A program made the position numbers and the translations under genes. A stretch of DNA of 64,000 nucleotides, from positions 1-64,000 of the forward strand of contig JAOACR010000003.1 of assembly GCA_026417735.1 (NCBI GenBank). Direction: 5' to 3'. This document shows positions 35,788 to 44,079 of this stretch, piece after piece (the stretch's first letter is position 1; each line of letters starts with the position of its first letter). The notes beneath the pieces are model-generated. The model did no database searches, had not been told where the DNA came from, and saw only the letters and a program-made list of their open reading frames with translations. Source of the stretch: Kiritimatiellia bacterium (GTDB taxonomy: Bacteria; Verrucomicrobiota; Kiritimatiellia; PWTM01).

Positions 35788-37272
35788 TTACGGGCGGACC
35801 TCGAACGCGGTTAAGGGATACCAGCCGTCGTCGGCACGTCCCTTGATCGCGATGCGGATGGCGGGTCGTAGCGAGTCGGGCGGAACGATTGCCAGCGCAA
35901 CCCCGTACTGCCCGGCGGGCAGGTCCGGCGGAAGGCGCAACTCGTCGGTCGCGAGGGTCGGCGGTCCGGGCGGAAGGTCGGGTGGCGAGTGGAGGAATGC
36001 CTCGTCGAACACAGGGACATCGCCAGGCATCCAACGCTCCACCGTGGTCTGGCCGGGAAATACCAGTTGCCGCCCGTCGGTGGCGGTGAGGCGCCACGCG
36101 AGCCGGTAGGGGCGATAGCACGGGGCCGAGCCGACGTTCTGCCAGACGGTGACGATCCGGAAGAGGTCGCCCGGACGGGCACTGGCGGGGTGACGGAGCT
36201 CGCGGAGGACGAACCGGTAGCCGAGCCGCCGCAGAAACCGCTCGATCTCAGCGCGCACCTCGGGGCTTTCCGGCAGCGGCGCAGATTTGTTGTTGACGAA
36301 GGAGCCATGGCAGGCGAGCGCGTAGTTGAAGATGTACCGTAGCGACCATCCTTCGTGCACCCATCGGCGGATGTCCCAGCAGGTTTCCCACGCCACCGGC
36401 GCGCGTCGCCAGGCCTCGAGCGCGCCGGCTTCGCGCAGCCACACCGGATACCCTCGGCGCATGTGGCACCAGTTCTTTGAAAATCCGCCCATGTCACCGA
36501 GGCAGTCCGCACGCCAACCGGTGCCGCGCTCGAGGGCCTCGCGGAGGCATTCGCGACCGCCCACCAGCATCAGGAGCGGCGTGCGGCGGAACGCGGCGAG
36601 GTAGGCGCTGACCACGCGACGGCGAACATCGAGGGAGGGTAAGCGGGCGCGGCGGCTGCCGCTCAAATGCCATTCGCCCCACCAGCCGATCGAGCCCAGG
36701 TCCACGTGCTCGAGATCGGGGTGGCCGTCGTAGCGTTCTCCGAGCCGCCGCAAAAAATCGAGATGGAGCTCCAGGGTTCGTGGATCGTCAAAGTCGGGGA
36801 TGGGCAGCGGTTCCTGTCCGTTGTAATCCGCCGCGATCACCCGCCCGCCGGCCGCCTCGAGCCATTTCGGGTGGTAGGGCTGACGGGGCGTGGTCGAGCA
36901 GCACATCACGCGAAACGCGAGCGTCTGACCCGCAGCCCGGCATTCGGCGAGCTGGCGGTCGAGCAACTCCGCGTTCAAGCGTCCCGGCTCTGGCTCCAGC
37001 TCACCCCATCCCCAGCGCGTATACGCGACGGTGGAGGGAATCCACGGCGGCAAGGCGCGGTCGCTGCGCGCCGTTCGGTGGAAGGTTTGCCAGCCCATGT
37101 GCGGGTTGGGCAGCAGGTCGGGGATCTCAGTGGGGCGCACCACCACGGCGTCGGCGGCGCTGGCGCCGAGGGGGACGGCGACGGTCGCTAGCACGAGGCG
37201 GCAGATGGCTCGGCAGACTGGCGGCGGGGGCTTCGGGGACGTGGTCCAACGATCCGTGAGGGAGGACTTCAT
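35788..37272 (-). CDS. DUF4832-like secreted barrel protein
   Basis: A 494-residue secreted protein with signal peptide (RLVLATVAVPLGASA). It then carries features of the DUF4832/DUF4874 glycoside-hydrolase-like family: LLPNPHMGWQTF, YTRWGWGELEPEPG, LDLGSIGWWGEWH-type sequence and a C-terminal beta-sandwich (VTVWQNVGSAPCYRPYRLAWRL). The conserved acidic residues (WGELEPE, WWGEWH) look catalytic, but the reaction is unknown. ATG 37272 follows GGAGA by about 8 nt and opens the signal peptide. It is divergent from the cytochrome gene that follows. Confidence 0.8.
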   Translation of the reverse strand: MKSSLTDRWTTSPKPPPPVCRAICRLVLATVAVPLGASAADAVVVRPTEIPDLLPNPHMGWQTFHRTARSDRALPPWIPSTVAYTRWGWGELEPEPGRLNAELLDRQLAECRAAGQTLAFRVMCCSTTPRQPYHPKWLEAAGGRVIAADYNGQEPLPIPDFDDPRTLELHLDFLRRLGERYDGHPDLEHVDLGSIGWWGEWHLSGSRRARLPSLDVRRRVVSAYLAAFRRTPLLMLVGGRECLREALERGTGWRADCLGDMGGFSKNWCHMRRGYPVWLREAGALEAWRRAPVAWETCWDIRRWVHEGWSLRYIFNYALACHGSFVNNKSAPLPESPEVRAEIERFLRRLGYRFVLRELRHPASARPGDLFRIVTVWQNVGSAPCYRPYRLAWRLTATDGRQLVFPGQTTVERWMPGDVPVFDEAFLHSPPDLPPGPPTLATDELRLPPDLPAGQYGVALAIVPPDSLRPAIRIAIKGRADDGWYPLTAFEVRP

Positions 37273-37328
37273 CGGGCGATGTCTCCAACGGCGGTTGTGC
37301 GGCACTGAGGACATCGTGCAACGGCGGT

Positions 37329-37357
37329 TTGAATCTGGCAACGTGCGCGACTACGCT
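37329..37357 (+). promoter_or_regulatory. Putative promoter of the YVTN-cytochrome gene
   Basis: TTGAAT and TACGCT lie 17 nt apart in the 128-nt divergent gap, about 43 nt before the ATG. AAGGAG follows as ribosome-binding site. Confidence 0.35.
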
Positions 37358-37400
37358 CGCCGATGGTCCTGGCAACGCCGGACGACAAGGAGTGTGTCGC

Positions 37401-39227
37401 ATGCACGGAGTGCGTGGGATGATTGCGGCGATCACAGCCGGCTCGATCGCGTGCGCGGCGGCCGGGCCCGTGTCGCCGCTGGCGATCGCGGTTTCACCCG
37501 ACGGTTCGAACGTTTGGGTGGCAGGAGCCACCGGCCGGTGCGTGGCCCATGTGGACCTCGTCGCCGGCCAGGTCCGCGCGGTGTGGCCGCTGCCGGCGGA
37601 GCCGGCGGCGCTCGTTGTTTCGAAAGACGGCGCCCGGCTGTGGGTGGCTGGCGGCACCGGAACCGGCCAAGTGTGGGTGGTCGAGACGGCTGACGGGCGG
37701 CTGCTGCACGACTGGCCAGCCGGCCACTCGCCGGTGGCGCTGGCGATCGCCCCGGATGGCGCGCAGCTGTATGTGTGCGACCGGTTCGGCGGTGTGGTGC
37801 GCGCGATCCAAACCTCCGACGGCACCCAGATCGGACAAGTGTCGATGCCGCGCGAGCCGATCGCCTGCGCGTTGACGCCGGATGGCTCGCGGTTGGTGGT
37901 GGTCAATCATCTGCCCGCCGTGCCGGCCACCGCGGAGGTCGTCGCGCTGGATGTGGTGATTCTCTCGGCGGCCGACCTGAAGGTCCTCGCGACGGTCCGG
38001 CTGCCGAACGGCTGCAGCGTTGGGCGGGGCGTCGCGCTCTCGCCCGACGGGCGTTTCGCCTATGTCACTTCGATTCTCGGTCGGTTCACGCTTCCCACCA
38101 CGCAGCTGGACCGGGGTTGGATGATGACGGCCGCGCTCAGTGTCGTGGACGTGGCCGCCGGCCGTCTCGTCAACACGGTGCTGCTCGACGAGATTGATCA
38201 CGGCGCCGCGAATCCCTGGGGTGTGGCCGTCTCTGCCGACGGGCGCTGGCTGGTGGTGGCACATTCCGGCACGCACGAGCTCAGCGTGATTGACCGGGCG
38301 GCGCTGCACGATCGTCTCGATCGCGTTGCGCGCGGAGAGGCGGTCACGCCGGTGAGTTCGACGCCGGCACAGGTGCCGAACGATCTGGCGTTTTTGGTGG
38401 ACATTCGCGAACGCGTTCGACTCCCCGGCAACTCGCCGCGGGGTGTCGCGGTGGTCGGCGACCGAGCCTGTGCGGCGATGTATTTCACCGATTCGCTGGC
38501 GGTGGTTCCTCTGGCCGGCCCGCCGCGCCGGCCGTCGGAAATTCGATTGGGCTCCTCCGAGTCGCCGATGTCGATCGTGCGGCGCGGGGAGATGCTCTTC
38601 CACGATGCCGCGCTCTGTTTTCAGGAGTGGCAGAGCTGCGCGAGCTGCCACCCCGACGGTCGGGTGGACGGGCTGAACTGGGATCTGCTGAACGACGGGA
38701 TGGGCAATCCCAAACAGACCAAGAGCCTAGTGCTGGCGCACCAGACGCCGCCGGCAATGCTCAGCGGCGTGCGCGCGACCGCCGAGATCGCGGTGCGTTC
38801 CGGGATCCGGTTCATTCAGTTTGCGGTGCGGCCGGAGGAGGAAGCGCAGGCGATGGACGAGTACCTGAAGGCGCTGGCGCCGGTCAACAGTCCGCATCGC
38901 GCACCGGACGGCTCGCTGACCGATGCGGCGCGTCGGGGCGAGGCGGTCTTCCGCAAGGCCGGTTGCGAGGAGTGTCATCCGCCGCCTTTGTATACGACAT
39001 TGAAGAGCTATGACGTCGGCACCGGTGTCGGACCGGATGCGAACAAGCCGCTGGACACGCCAACGCTGCGCGAGGTGTGGCGGACCGCACCGTATCTGGA
39101 TGACGGTCGGGCGGCGACACTGCGCGATGTGGTGACGACGTTCAACAAGGACGACCGGCACGGCGAAACATCGAAGCTGACACCGGCCGAGATTGACGAT
39201 CTGGTGCAGTATTTGTTGTCGCTGTAA
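37401..39227 (+). CDS. YVTN beta-propeller protein with two cytochrome c motifs
   Basis: A secreted 608-residue protein. Residues about 25-370 form a seven-bladed YVTN-type propeller, with repeats such as PLAIAVSPDGSNVWVAG, ALVVSKDGARLWVAG and GVAVSADGRWLVVAHSG. The C-terminal 230 residues resemble diheme cytochrome c peroxidase-like proteins, with CASCH near 412 and CEECH near 522, and GMGNPKQTKS and TPTLREVWRTAPYLDDGRA around the second heme. An electron-transfer or substrate-oxidising role in the periplasm is likely. The ATG at 37401 is fixed by AAGGAG 8 nt upstream. Confidence 0.9.
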   Translation: MHGVRGMIAAITAGSIACAAAGPVSPLAIAVSPDGSNVWVAGATGRCVAHVDLVAGQVRAVWPLPAEPAALVVSKDGARLWVAGGTGTGQVWVVETADGRLLHDWPAGHSPVALAIAPDGAQLYVCDRFGGVVRAIQTSDGTQIGQVSMPREPIACALTPDGSRLVVVNHLPAVPATAEVVALDVVILSAADLKVLATVRLPNGCSVGRGVALSPDGRFAYVTSILGRFTLPTTQLDRGWMMTAALSVVDVAAGRLVNTVLLDEIDHGAANPWGVAVSADGRWLVVAHSGTHELSVIDRAALHDRLDRVARGEAVTPVSSTPAQVPNDLAFLVDIRERVRLPGNSPRGVAVVGDRACAAMYFTDSLAVVPLAGPPRRPSEIRLGSSESPMSIVRRGEMLFHDAALCFQEWQSCASCHPDGRVDGLNWDLLNDGMGNPKQTKSLVLAHQTPPAMLSGVRATAEIAVRSGIRFIQFAVRPEEEAQAMDEYLKALAPVNSPHRAPDGSLTDAARRGEAVFRKAGCEECHPPPLYTTLKSYDVGTGVGPDANKPLDTPTLREVWRTAPYLDDGRAATLRDVVTTFNKDDRHGETSKLTPAEIDDLVQYLLSL

Positions 39228-39261
39228 CGCGCCGACAATATTTTGAAGGGGTTTTCGTTCA

Positions 39262-40407
39262 GTGGTCATGAGCGGAATCATGACCACGCCCTCGCTCCGG
39301 CCGGTGATTGATTCATTTCGTCAAGCTCGTCTGCACGTGGTGCGCTTGTCGGCGGGCGGCCTGCCCCGCTTTTTTGCAACGGATGCGCCCGGCGGCAACG
39401 GGGGCCCGGAACCGCTGGCGCGGGAAATCGGCGAATTTCTTGCGGCGACCGGCGCGACCGTCGCCGCGATGGATTTGTTCGGCCCGTGTGAGCTGGAGGC
39501 GAAAACGCTCGATCTCTTGCGGCGCTACTGCGGCCGGCTGGACTGGCCGATCACGTGGATTGACGGCTCCGCGTGCGCGGGGCATGCGCCGGTGGCCGCG
39601 CAGTTCTATGCGGTGGGCGGATCTTGTGAGCCGATTTTCTTCGAGGGCCGCAGGGTCGGGACCCTGATCGAGGACGATGACGCGCGCTATGCGATTCTTG
39701 TCGGGCTGCTGCCGGCGGACCTTCACGCCCGCCGTGGCGATCAGGCCCGGTCGGTGTTCGAGCGGATGGATGCGGCGCTCGCGCCGGTGGGCATGGATTT
39801 TTACCACATCGTGCGCACCTGGCTGTACTGCGATCGGATCCTCGATTGGTACAACGAGTTGAACCGGGTGCGAAATGCCTTTTTCGCGGAACGCGGGGTC
39901 TACGACCGGCTGGTGCCCGCCAGCACGGGGGTCGGCACCGCGAACCCGTACGGTGCGGCACTGGTGGGCGAGGCGCTGGCGATTCAGCCGAAGCGGGGTG
40001 ACGTGTCCATTCGCAGTCTTCCGTCGCCGCTGCAGTGCCCGGCGCCGGCGTACGGGAGCTCCTTCAGCCGCGCGGTCGAGGTTCGCTTGCCCTCGTATCG
40101 GCGGCTGTACGTGTCCGGCACGGCGAGCATTCACCCGAACGGCGAGACCGCGCACGTGGGTGATGTGGACGCGCAGGTCGAGCTCACCATGCGCGTCGTC
40201 GAGGCGATCATGGAGCAGTCGGCCTATCGGTGGGCGGATGTGAACCGCGCGATCGCGTATTTCAAACATGCGGCCGATGCGTCGGCCTGGGACCGGTGGT
40301 GTGCGCGCCACCGGCTGCAGGGGCTGCCGATCGTGGTGGTGAAGGCGGACATCTGTCGCGACGATCTGTTGTTCGAGATTGAAGTGGACGCGCTCGCGAT
40401 CGGCTGA
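39262..40407 (+). CDS. Two-domain RidA-fold protein, chorismatase-like
   Basis: A 381-residue protein. The C-terminal half has the YjgF/RidA fold (RRLYVSGTASIHPNGETAHVGDV, EAIMEQSAYRWADVNRAIAYFK). The N-terminal half is a diverged second copy, with the connecting segment DFYHIVRTWLYCDRILDWYNELNRVR and PASTGVGTANPYGAAL. This length and layout match FkbO/Hyg5/XanB2 chorismatases, which cleave chorismate to hydroxybenzoates or dihydroxycyclohexadiene carboxylate. Whether the active-site residues are kept was not checked. GTG 39262 sits 10 nt after GAAGGGG; ATG at 39268 or 39280 is possible. A strong hairpin follows the stop. Confidence 0.72.
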   Translation: MVMSGIMTTPSLRPVIDSFRQARLHVVRLSAGGLPRFFATDAPGGNGGPEPLAREIGEFLAATGATVAAMDLFGPCELEAKTLDLLRRYCGRLDWPITWIDGSACAGHAPVAAQFYAVGGSCEPIFFEGRRVGTLIEDDDARYAILVGLLPADLHARRGDQARSVFERMDAALAPVGMDFYHIVRTWLYCDRILDWYNELNRVRNAFFAERGVYDRLVPASTGVGTANPYGAALVGEALAIQPKRGDVSIRSLPSPLQCPAPAYGSSFSRAVEVRLPSYRRLYVSGTASIHPNGETAHVGDVDAQVELTMRVVEAIMEQSAYRWADVNRAIAYFKHAADASAWDRWCARHRLQGLPIVVVKADICRDDLLFEIEVDALAIG

Positions 40408-40430
40408 GCGCAGCGCGGTGAGTTTGGGTT

Positions 40431-40465
40431 GGGCCCGCGGTCCGTGGGTGGGCGGACGCGGGCCC
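40431..40465 (+). terminator. Strong hairpin downstream of the RidA-fold gene
   Basis: GGGCCCGC plus GTCCG pairs with CGGAC plus GCGGGCCC, giving 13 base pairs with a single bulged G and an 8-nt loop. It lies 24 nt after the stop codon. There is no U-run, so intrinsic termination may be partial. It isolates the downstream helicase module from read-through. Confidence 0.6.
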
Positions 40466-40495
40466 GATCTGTGCGGGGGGACGACGGCCCACAAA

Positions 40496-40523
40496 TTGAC
40501 GGTCGGCGAGGGGGGGCTACCAT
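40496..40523 (+). promoter_or_regulatory. Putative promoter of the helicase/DprA-like module
   Basis: TTGACG (five of six consensus bases) and TACCAT (four of six) are spaced by 16 nt. The expected transcript start is about 43 nt before the ATG at 40573. It lies just after the hairpin, so the module appears to be independently transcribed. Confidence 0.5.
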
Positions 40524-40572
40524 CGGCCGTGTTTTTCCCTGGGGGTTCGAAAAGGATGTCGGAGGCGCGCGC

Positions 40573-42747
40573 ATGGATTTGAACAACAGTCGGTTGAAGG
40601 CGCTCGCAATGCTGAGGTCTGCGCTGGGCGATTCGGCGGCGGACTTCCGACCGGGACAGTGGGAGGCGATCGCGGCTGTGCTGGCTGGGCGCCGCCAGCT
40701 GTTGGTGCAGCGGACGGGTTGGGGAAAGAGCATGGTGTATTTCCTCGCTAGCCGGTTGCTGCGGGAGGCGGGACGGGGGTTCACGTTGCTGATCTCGCCG
40801 CTGCTCTCGTTGATGCGGGATCAGATTCGTGCGGCGCGGGAACGGCTCGGCGTTCGGGCGGCCACGATCAACTCAGAGAACCGAAAGGAGTGGGCGCTAG
40901 TTCAGTCGCAGTTGATGGCGGATCAGGTGGACGTTCTCTTCATTTCGCCCGAGCGGCTCGCGAACGAGGACTTTCAGCGCGACGTGCTGGGGAAGACGGC
41001 GGCGCGCATCGCGCTGTTCGTGGTGGACGAGGCGCACTGCATTTCGGACTGGGGGCACGATTTCCGGCCGGATTACCGGCGCATTGTGCGAGTGCTCCAG
41101 GCGCTGCCGCCGGGCCTGCCGGTGCTGGCGACAACCGCGACCGCGAACGAACGGGTTGTTGCGGACGTGGTGGCGCAGTTGGGCGAACTGGAGGTTGTGC
41201 GCGGGCCCCTTGCGCGCGATACATTGGAGCTGCAGAACATCTGGATGCCGAACTATGAGGAGCGGATGGCGTGGCTCGCGGAGCACCTCGGCGAGCTGCC
41301 GGGCAGCGGGGGGATCTACGTGCTCACGCGACGCGATGCGAATCGCCTGGCGCGGTGGCTGAAAGACTGCGGCTGGCCAGTCGAGGCCTATCACAGCGGT
41401 CTTGACGACGACAGCCAAACGGATGGGGCCAGAGGTTTGGCCGCGAACCGTCGGGAACAGTTGGAGGAGCGGCTTCGCCGCAACGAGGTGAAGGCGCTGG
41501 TCTCGACCGTTGCGCTGGGGATGGGATTCGACAAACCCGATCTCGGATTCGTGGTGCACATGCAGAGGCCGCCGTCGCTGGTGCATTACTACCAGCAGGT
41601 TGGCCGCGCGGGGCGCGCGGTGGAACGCGCGGTCGCGGTGTTGCTCGGCGGTGAAGAAGACGAGGAGATCATCCGGTACTTTATCGAGTCTGCGATGCCA
41701 CCGCACCTGCATGTGGTGAAAGTGCTCGAGGGGCTGAACCGGGCGCCCGGCGGTGTTTCGGTCGGCGAACTGCAGGAAATGGTGAACCTGCCGCAGGGCG
41801 CGATCGAAAAGTGCCTCAAGTTTCTCGCGGTCGAAACGCCTTCGCCGGTGTCGCGGGTGCAGTCCCGATGGATGGCCACGCCGGTGGAGTACCGGCTGGA
41901 CGAGGCGCGCGCCCGGGCGCTGCGCGAGCGGCGTGAAGCGGAACAGCGGGAGATGACGGAATATCTCCACGCGCGCGACTGTTTGATGGCACGCCTGTGC
42001 CGCGCGCTCGACGATCCGGCGGCGCCGTGTGGTCGCTGTGCGAACTGTCGCGGTGAGCCGGTGGTTGGGATCGGTCATGCGCCGGAGCGAACGCGGCTGG
42101 CCTCGCAGTTTCTCCGGCGATGTTATGTCGAAATTGCGCCTCGGGTGAAGTCGCCCAGCGAGCGCGTGGCGGCGGCGATCTTTGCGCAATGGGTGACGGG
42201 CGACCTTGCCTCGGGGATGAAGCTTTTTGCGACGGGCCGATTCCCGATGCCGAGGCTCAACGAGGGGCGCGCGCTGTGCCTGTGGGGGGACGGCGGGTGG
42301 GGACGGATGGTGCGGGAGGACAAATATCAAAACGGTCGGTTCCGCGACGAACTGGTCGAGGCGTGCGCGGCGATGGTGAGGGAGTGGGCGCCGCGGCCGC
42401 CGCCCACGTGGGTGACGTGCATCCCGTCGCGATCGCGGCCGGAGCTGGTGCCGGACTTCGCCCGCCGGCTTGCGGAGCGGTTGGGCCTTCCATTTGCGCC
42501 GGCGCTGATCAAGGTGAAGGACAATCAACCGCAAAAGTTCATGCAGAACAGTGCGCAACAAGCGCTGAATGTGTGCGGGGTGTTTCAAGTGGATACCTCG
42601 GCGATGCGAAAGGAACCGGTGCTGCTGGTGGATGACGTGGTGGACTCGCGGTGGACGATGACGGTTGCGGGCGTGTTGCTGATGGGGCGCGGTTGCCCGG
42701 CGGTGTGGCCGGTGGCGCTGGCTTCGAGCGCGAGGGACGGAGGCTGA
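40573..42747 (+). CDS. RecQ-like helicase fused to phosphoribosyltransferase (RqlH/PsyrT-like)
   Basis: A 724-residue protein with a superfamily 2 helicase core: motif 0 FRPGQWEAI (25-33), Walker A QRTGWGKS with lysine 52 where canonical RecQ has a GGGKS loop, DEAH box VVDEAHCISDWGHDFRP (from 151), and the second RecA domain with STVALGMGFDKPD and QVGRAGRAVE. RecQ zinc cysteines lie at 470, 476, 486, 489 and 492. The RQC/HRDC regions are replaced from about 600 by a PRTase fold whose PRPP loop is VLLVDDVVDSRWTMT (683-697). RecQ-PRTase proteins with DprA-like partners are the RqlHI and PsyrTA modules. The start is fixed by GGAGG 7 nt upstream. A toxin role is inferred. Confidence 0.9.
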   Translation: MDLNNSRLKALAMLRSALGDSAADFRPGQWEAIAAVLAGRRQLLVQRTGWGKSMVYFLASRLLREAGRGFTLLISPLLSLMRDQIRAARERLGVRAATINSENRKEWALVQSQLMADQVDVLFISPERLANEDFQRDVLGKTAARIALFVVDEAHCISDWGHDFRPDYRRIVRVLQALPPGLPVLATTATANERVVADVVAQLGELEVVRGPLARDTLELQNIWMPNYEERMAWLAEHLGELPGSGGIYVLTRRDANRLARWLKDCGWPVEAYHSGLDDDSQTDGARGLAANRREQLEERLRRNEVKALVSTVALGMGFDKPDLGFVVHMQRPPSLVHYYQQVGRAGRAVERAVAVLLGGEEDEEIIRYFIESAMPPHLHVVKVLEGLNRAPGGVSVGELQEMVNLPQGAIEKCLKFLAVETPSPVSRVQSRWMATPVEYRLDEARARALRERREAEQREMTEYLHARDCLMARLCRALDDPAAPCGRCANCRGEPVVGIGHAPERTRLASQFLRRCYVEIAPRVKSPSERVAAAIFAQWVTGDLASGMKLFATGRFPMPRLNEGRALCLWGDGGWGRMVREDKYQNGRFRDELVEACAAMVREWAPRPPPTWVTCIPSRSRPELVPDFARRLAERLGLPFAPALIKVKDNQPQKFMQNSAQQALNVCGVFQVDTSAMRKEPVLLVDDVVDSRWTMTVAGVLLMGRGCPAVWPVALASSARDGG

Positions 42748-42748
42748 T

Positions 42749-44020
42749 ATGAACGGCCAGACACCGGGCAATCTGAATGCGGACGCGCGGGCGATCCTGC
42801 TGCTGTGTGGCTACTTTGACGCCTCTGCATGCGATGAAAAGCCGCTGGGCGCTGGTGAGTATCACCGGCTGGCGGTCTGGCTTCATCAACGGGCGCTTCG
42901 GCCGGCCTCCCTGCTGGAACTCGAGGGCTGGCGACGGCTGGAGGACGGGGACGCTCCGGTCGAATCGGAACGCGTTCGGCGGCTGATGTCGCGGGGTGGC
43001 GAAATGGCGTTGGCGTTGGAGCGCTGGTTGAACAAGGGGCTCTGGGTGCTGTGCCGCAGCGACGCAGCTTATCCTGGTCGGCTGAAGTCCGAACTCAAAG
43101 CAAAGACGCCGCCGATTCTTTACGGAGCAGGACCGTTGGAGCTGCTGGGCGAGGTCGGGCTGGGTGTGGTCGGTTCCCGCCATGCGCCCGAGCCGTCACT
43201 CGGTGTTGCACGCATCTTGGGTTGCGCGGCCGCTCGCTGCGGGGTGCCGCTGGTTTCGGGAGGGGCGGCCGGGGTGGACATGGCGGCCGCCGAGGCGGCG
43301 CTGGACGAGGGTGGGCGGGCGGTGCTGGTTCTGGGAGACAGTTTGTTGCGCCGCGCCTGCAGAAAGCCGGAACGGGATTACCTGCGCGAAGGCCGGCTGG
43401 TATTGCTCTCGCCATGCAGTCCCGAGAGCCGTTTCTCCGTTGGCGCGGCGATGGGACGCAACAAAATCGTGTATGCACTGGCGGATACGGTGGTGGTGAT
43501 CAGCGCGAGCGTGGGCAAGGGAGGGACGTGGGCGGGCGCAACGGAAGCACTGAAATTGTGGCCAAACGACCGCGTGTTCGTGTGGGTGGCCGATGGCGCT
43601 CCGGAGGGCAATCGGAAACTCGTGGAGAAGGGGGCGCTGCCGGTGGCCGCCGCGGACGAGGCCGATCTGGTCGCGTTCGTGCGGGCACGGGTCGCACCTG
43701 GTCGGCCGTCGGGGCGGCCGCGTCCGGCAGTCTGCGAGGCCGGTGAACGAGCGCCCGTGACCGCCGCCGAACCGCCTGCAGAGCGTCTCTTTGCGGCTGT
43801 GCGGCGCGAGCTTTTGGCGGCGCTGCAGGAGCCGGTCACCGCGTCGAAACTCGCCAAGGGGCTGCGGCTGGAGCCCTCGCAATTGCGGGTCTGGTTGGAG
43901 CGGCTGCTCCACGAGGGGGCGATTGAGCAGCGTCGGTGCGGTCGGACGACGCTCTGGTGTGCGAAACAGCCGAATCTCTTTGGTGAAACGGAGGGGAGCG
44001 CGGCGACGGAAGATGGGTAG
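42749..44020 (+). CDS. DprA-like protein, partner of the RecQ-PRTase (RqlI/PsyrA-like)
   Basis: A 423-residue protein beginning 1 nt after the helicase stop, with GGAGG just upstream. The Rossmann fold has the DprA landmarks LGVVGSRHAPEPS, LVSGGAAGVDMAAAEAAL, GRNKIVYALADTVVVISAS and GGTWAGATEAL. A helical N terminus (about 1-110) and a C-terminal winged helix (SKLAKGLRLEPSQLRVWLERLL) are present. Housekeeping DprA loads RecA on transforming DNA. Here the tight coupling to a RecQ-PRTase fusion argues for an antitoxin or regulator role, as proposed for RqlI and PsyrA. No competence genes are visible nearby. Confidence 0.88.
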   Translation: MNGQTPGNLNADARAILLLCGYFDASACDEKPLGAGEYHRLAVWLHQRALRPASLLELEGWRRLEDGDAPVESERVRRLMSRGGEMALALERWLNKGLWVLCRSDAAYPGRLKSELKAKTPPILYGAGPLELLGEVGLGVVGSRHAPEPSLGVARILGCAAARCGVPLVSGGAAGVDMAAAEAALDEGGRAVLVLGDSLLRRACRKPERDYLREGRLVLLSPCSPESRFSVGAAMGRNKIVYALADTVVVISASVGKGGTWAGATEALKLWPNDRVFVWVADGAPEGNRKLVEKGALPVAAADEADLVAFVRARVAPGRPSGRPRPAVCEAGERAPVTAAEPPAERLFAAVRRELLAALQEPVTASKLAKGLRLEPSQLRVWLERLLHEGAIEQRRCGRTTLWCAKQPNLFGETEGSAATEDG

Positions 44021-44039
44021 CCGTGGGAGCGGCCCACGT

Positions 44040-44068
44040 TTGACCGCGCCGGCATTGACCAGTAGAGT
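44040..44068 (+). promoter_or_regulatory. Putative promoter abutting the STAS gene
   Basis: TTGACC and TAGAGT lie 17 nt apart, ending 11 nt before the ATG at 44080, with no Shine-Dalgarno sequence between. The predicted leader is five nucleotides or fewer. Confidence 0.45.
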
Positions 44069-44079
44069 CGCCGAGCAAT

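Noticed and set aside
37494-38651. Open frame of 385 codons on the minus strand
   Set aside because: It is antisense to the YVTN-propeller gene. Its composition mirrors the reverse complement of the propeller repeats.
40897-42771. Open frame of 624 codons on the minus strand
   Set aside because: It lies wholly antisense to the RecQ-PRTase gene. It is rich in Arg and His with no motif.
42749-44020. Housekeeping competence gene dprA
   Set aside because: The fold fits, but the 1-nt coupling to a RecQ-PRTase fusion and the absence of competence genes nearby favour a module-specific partner.
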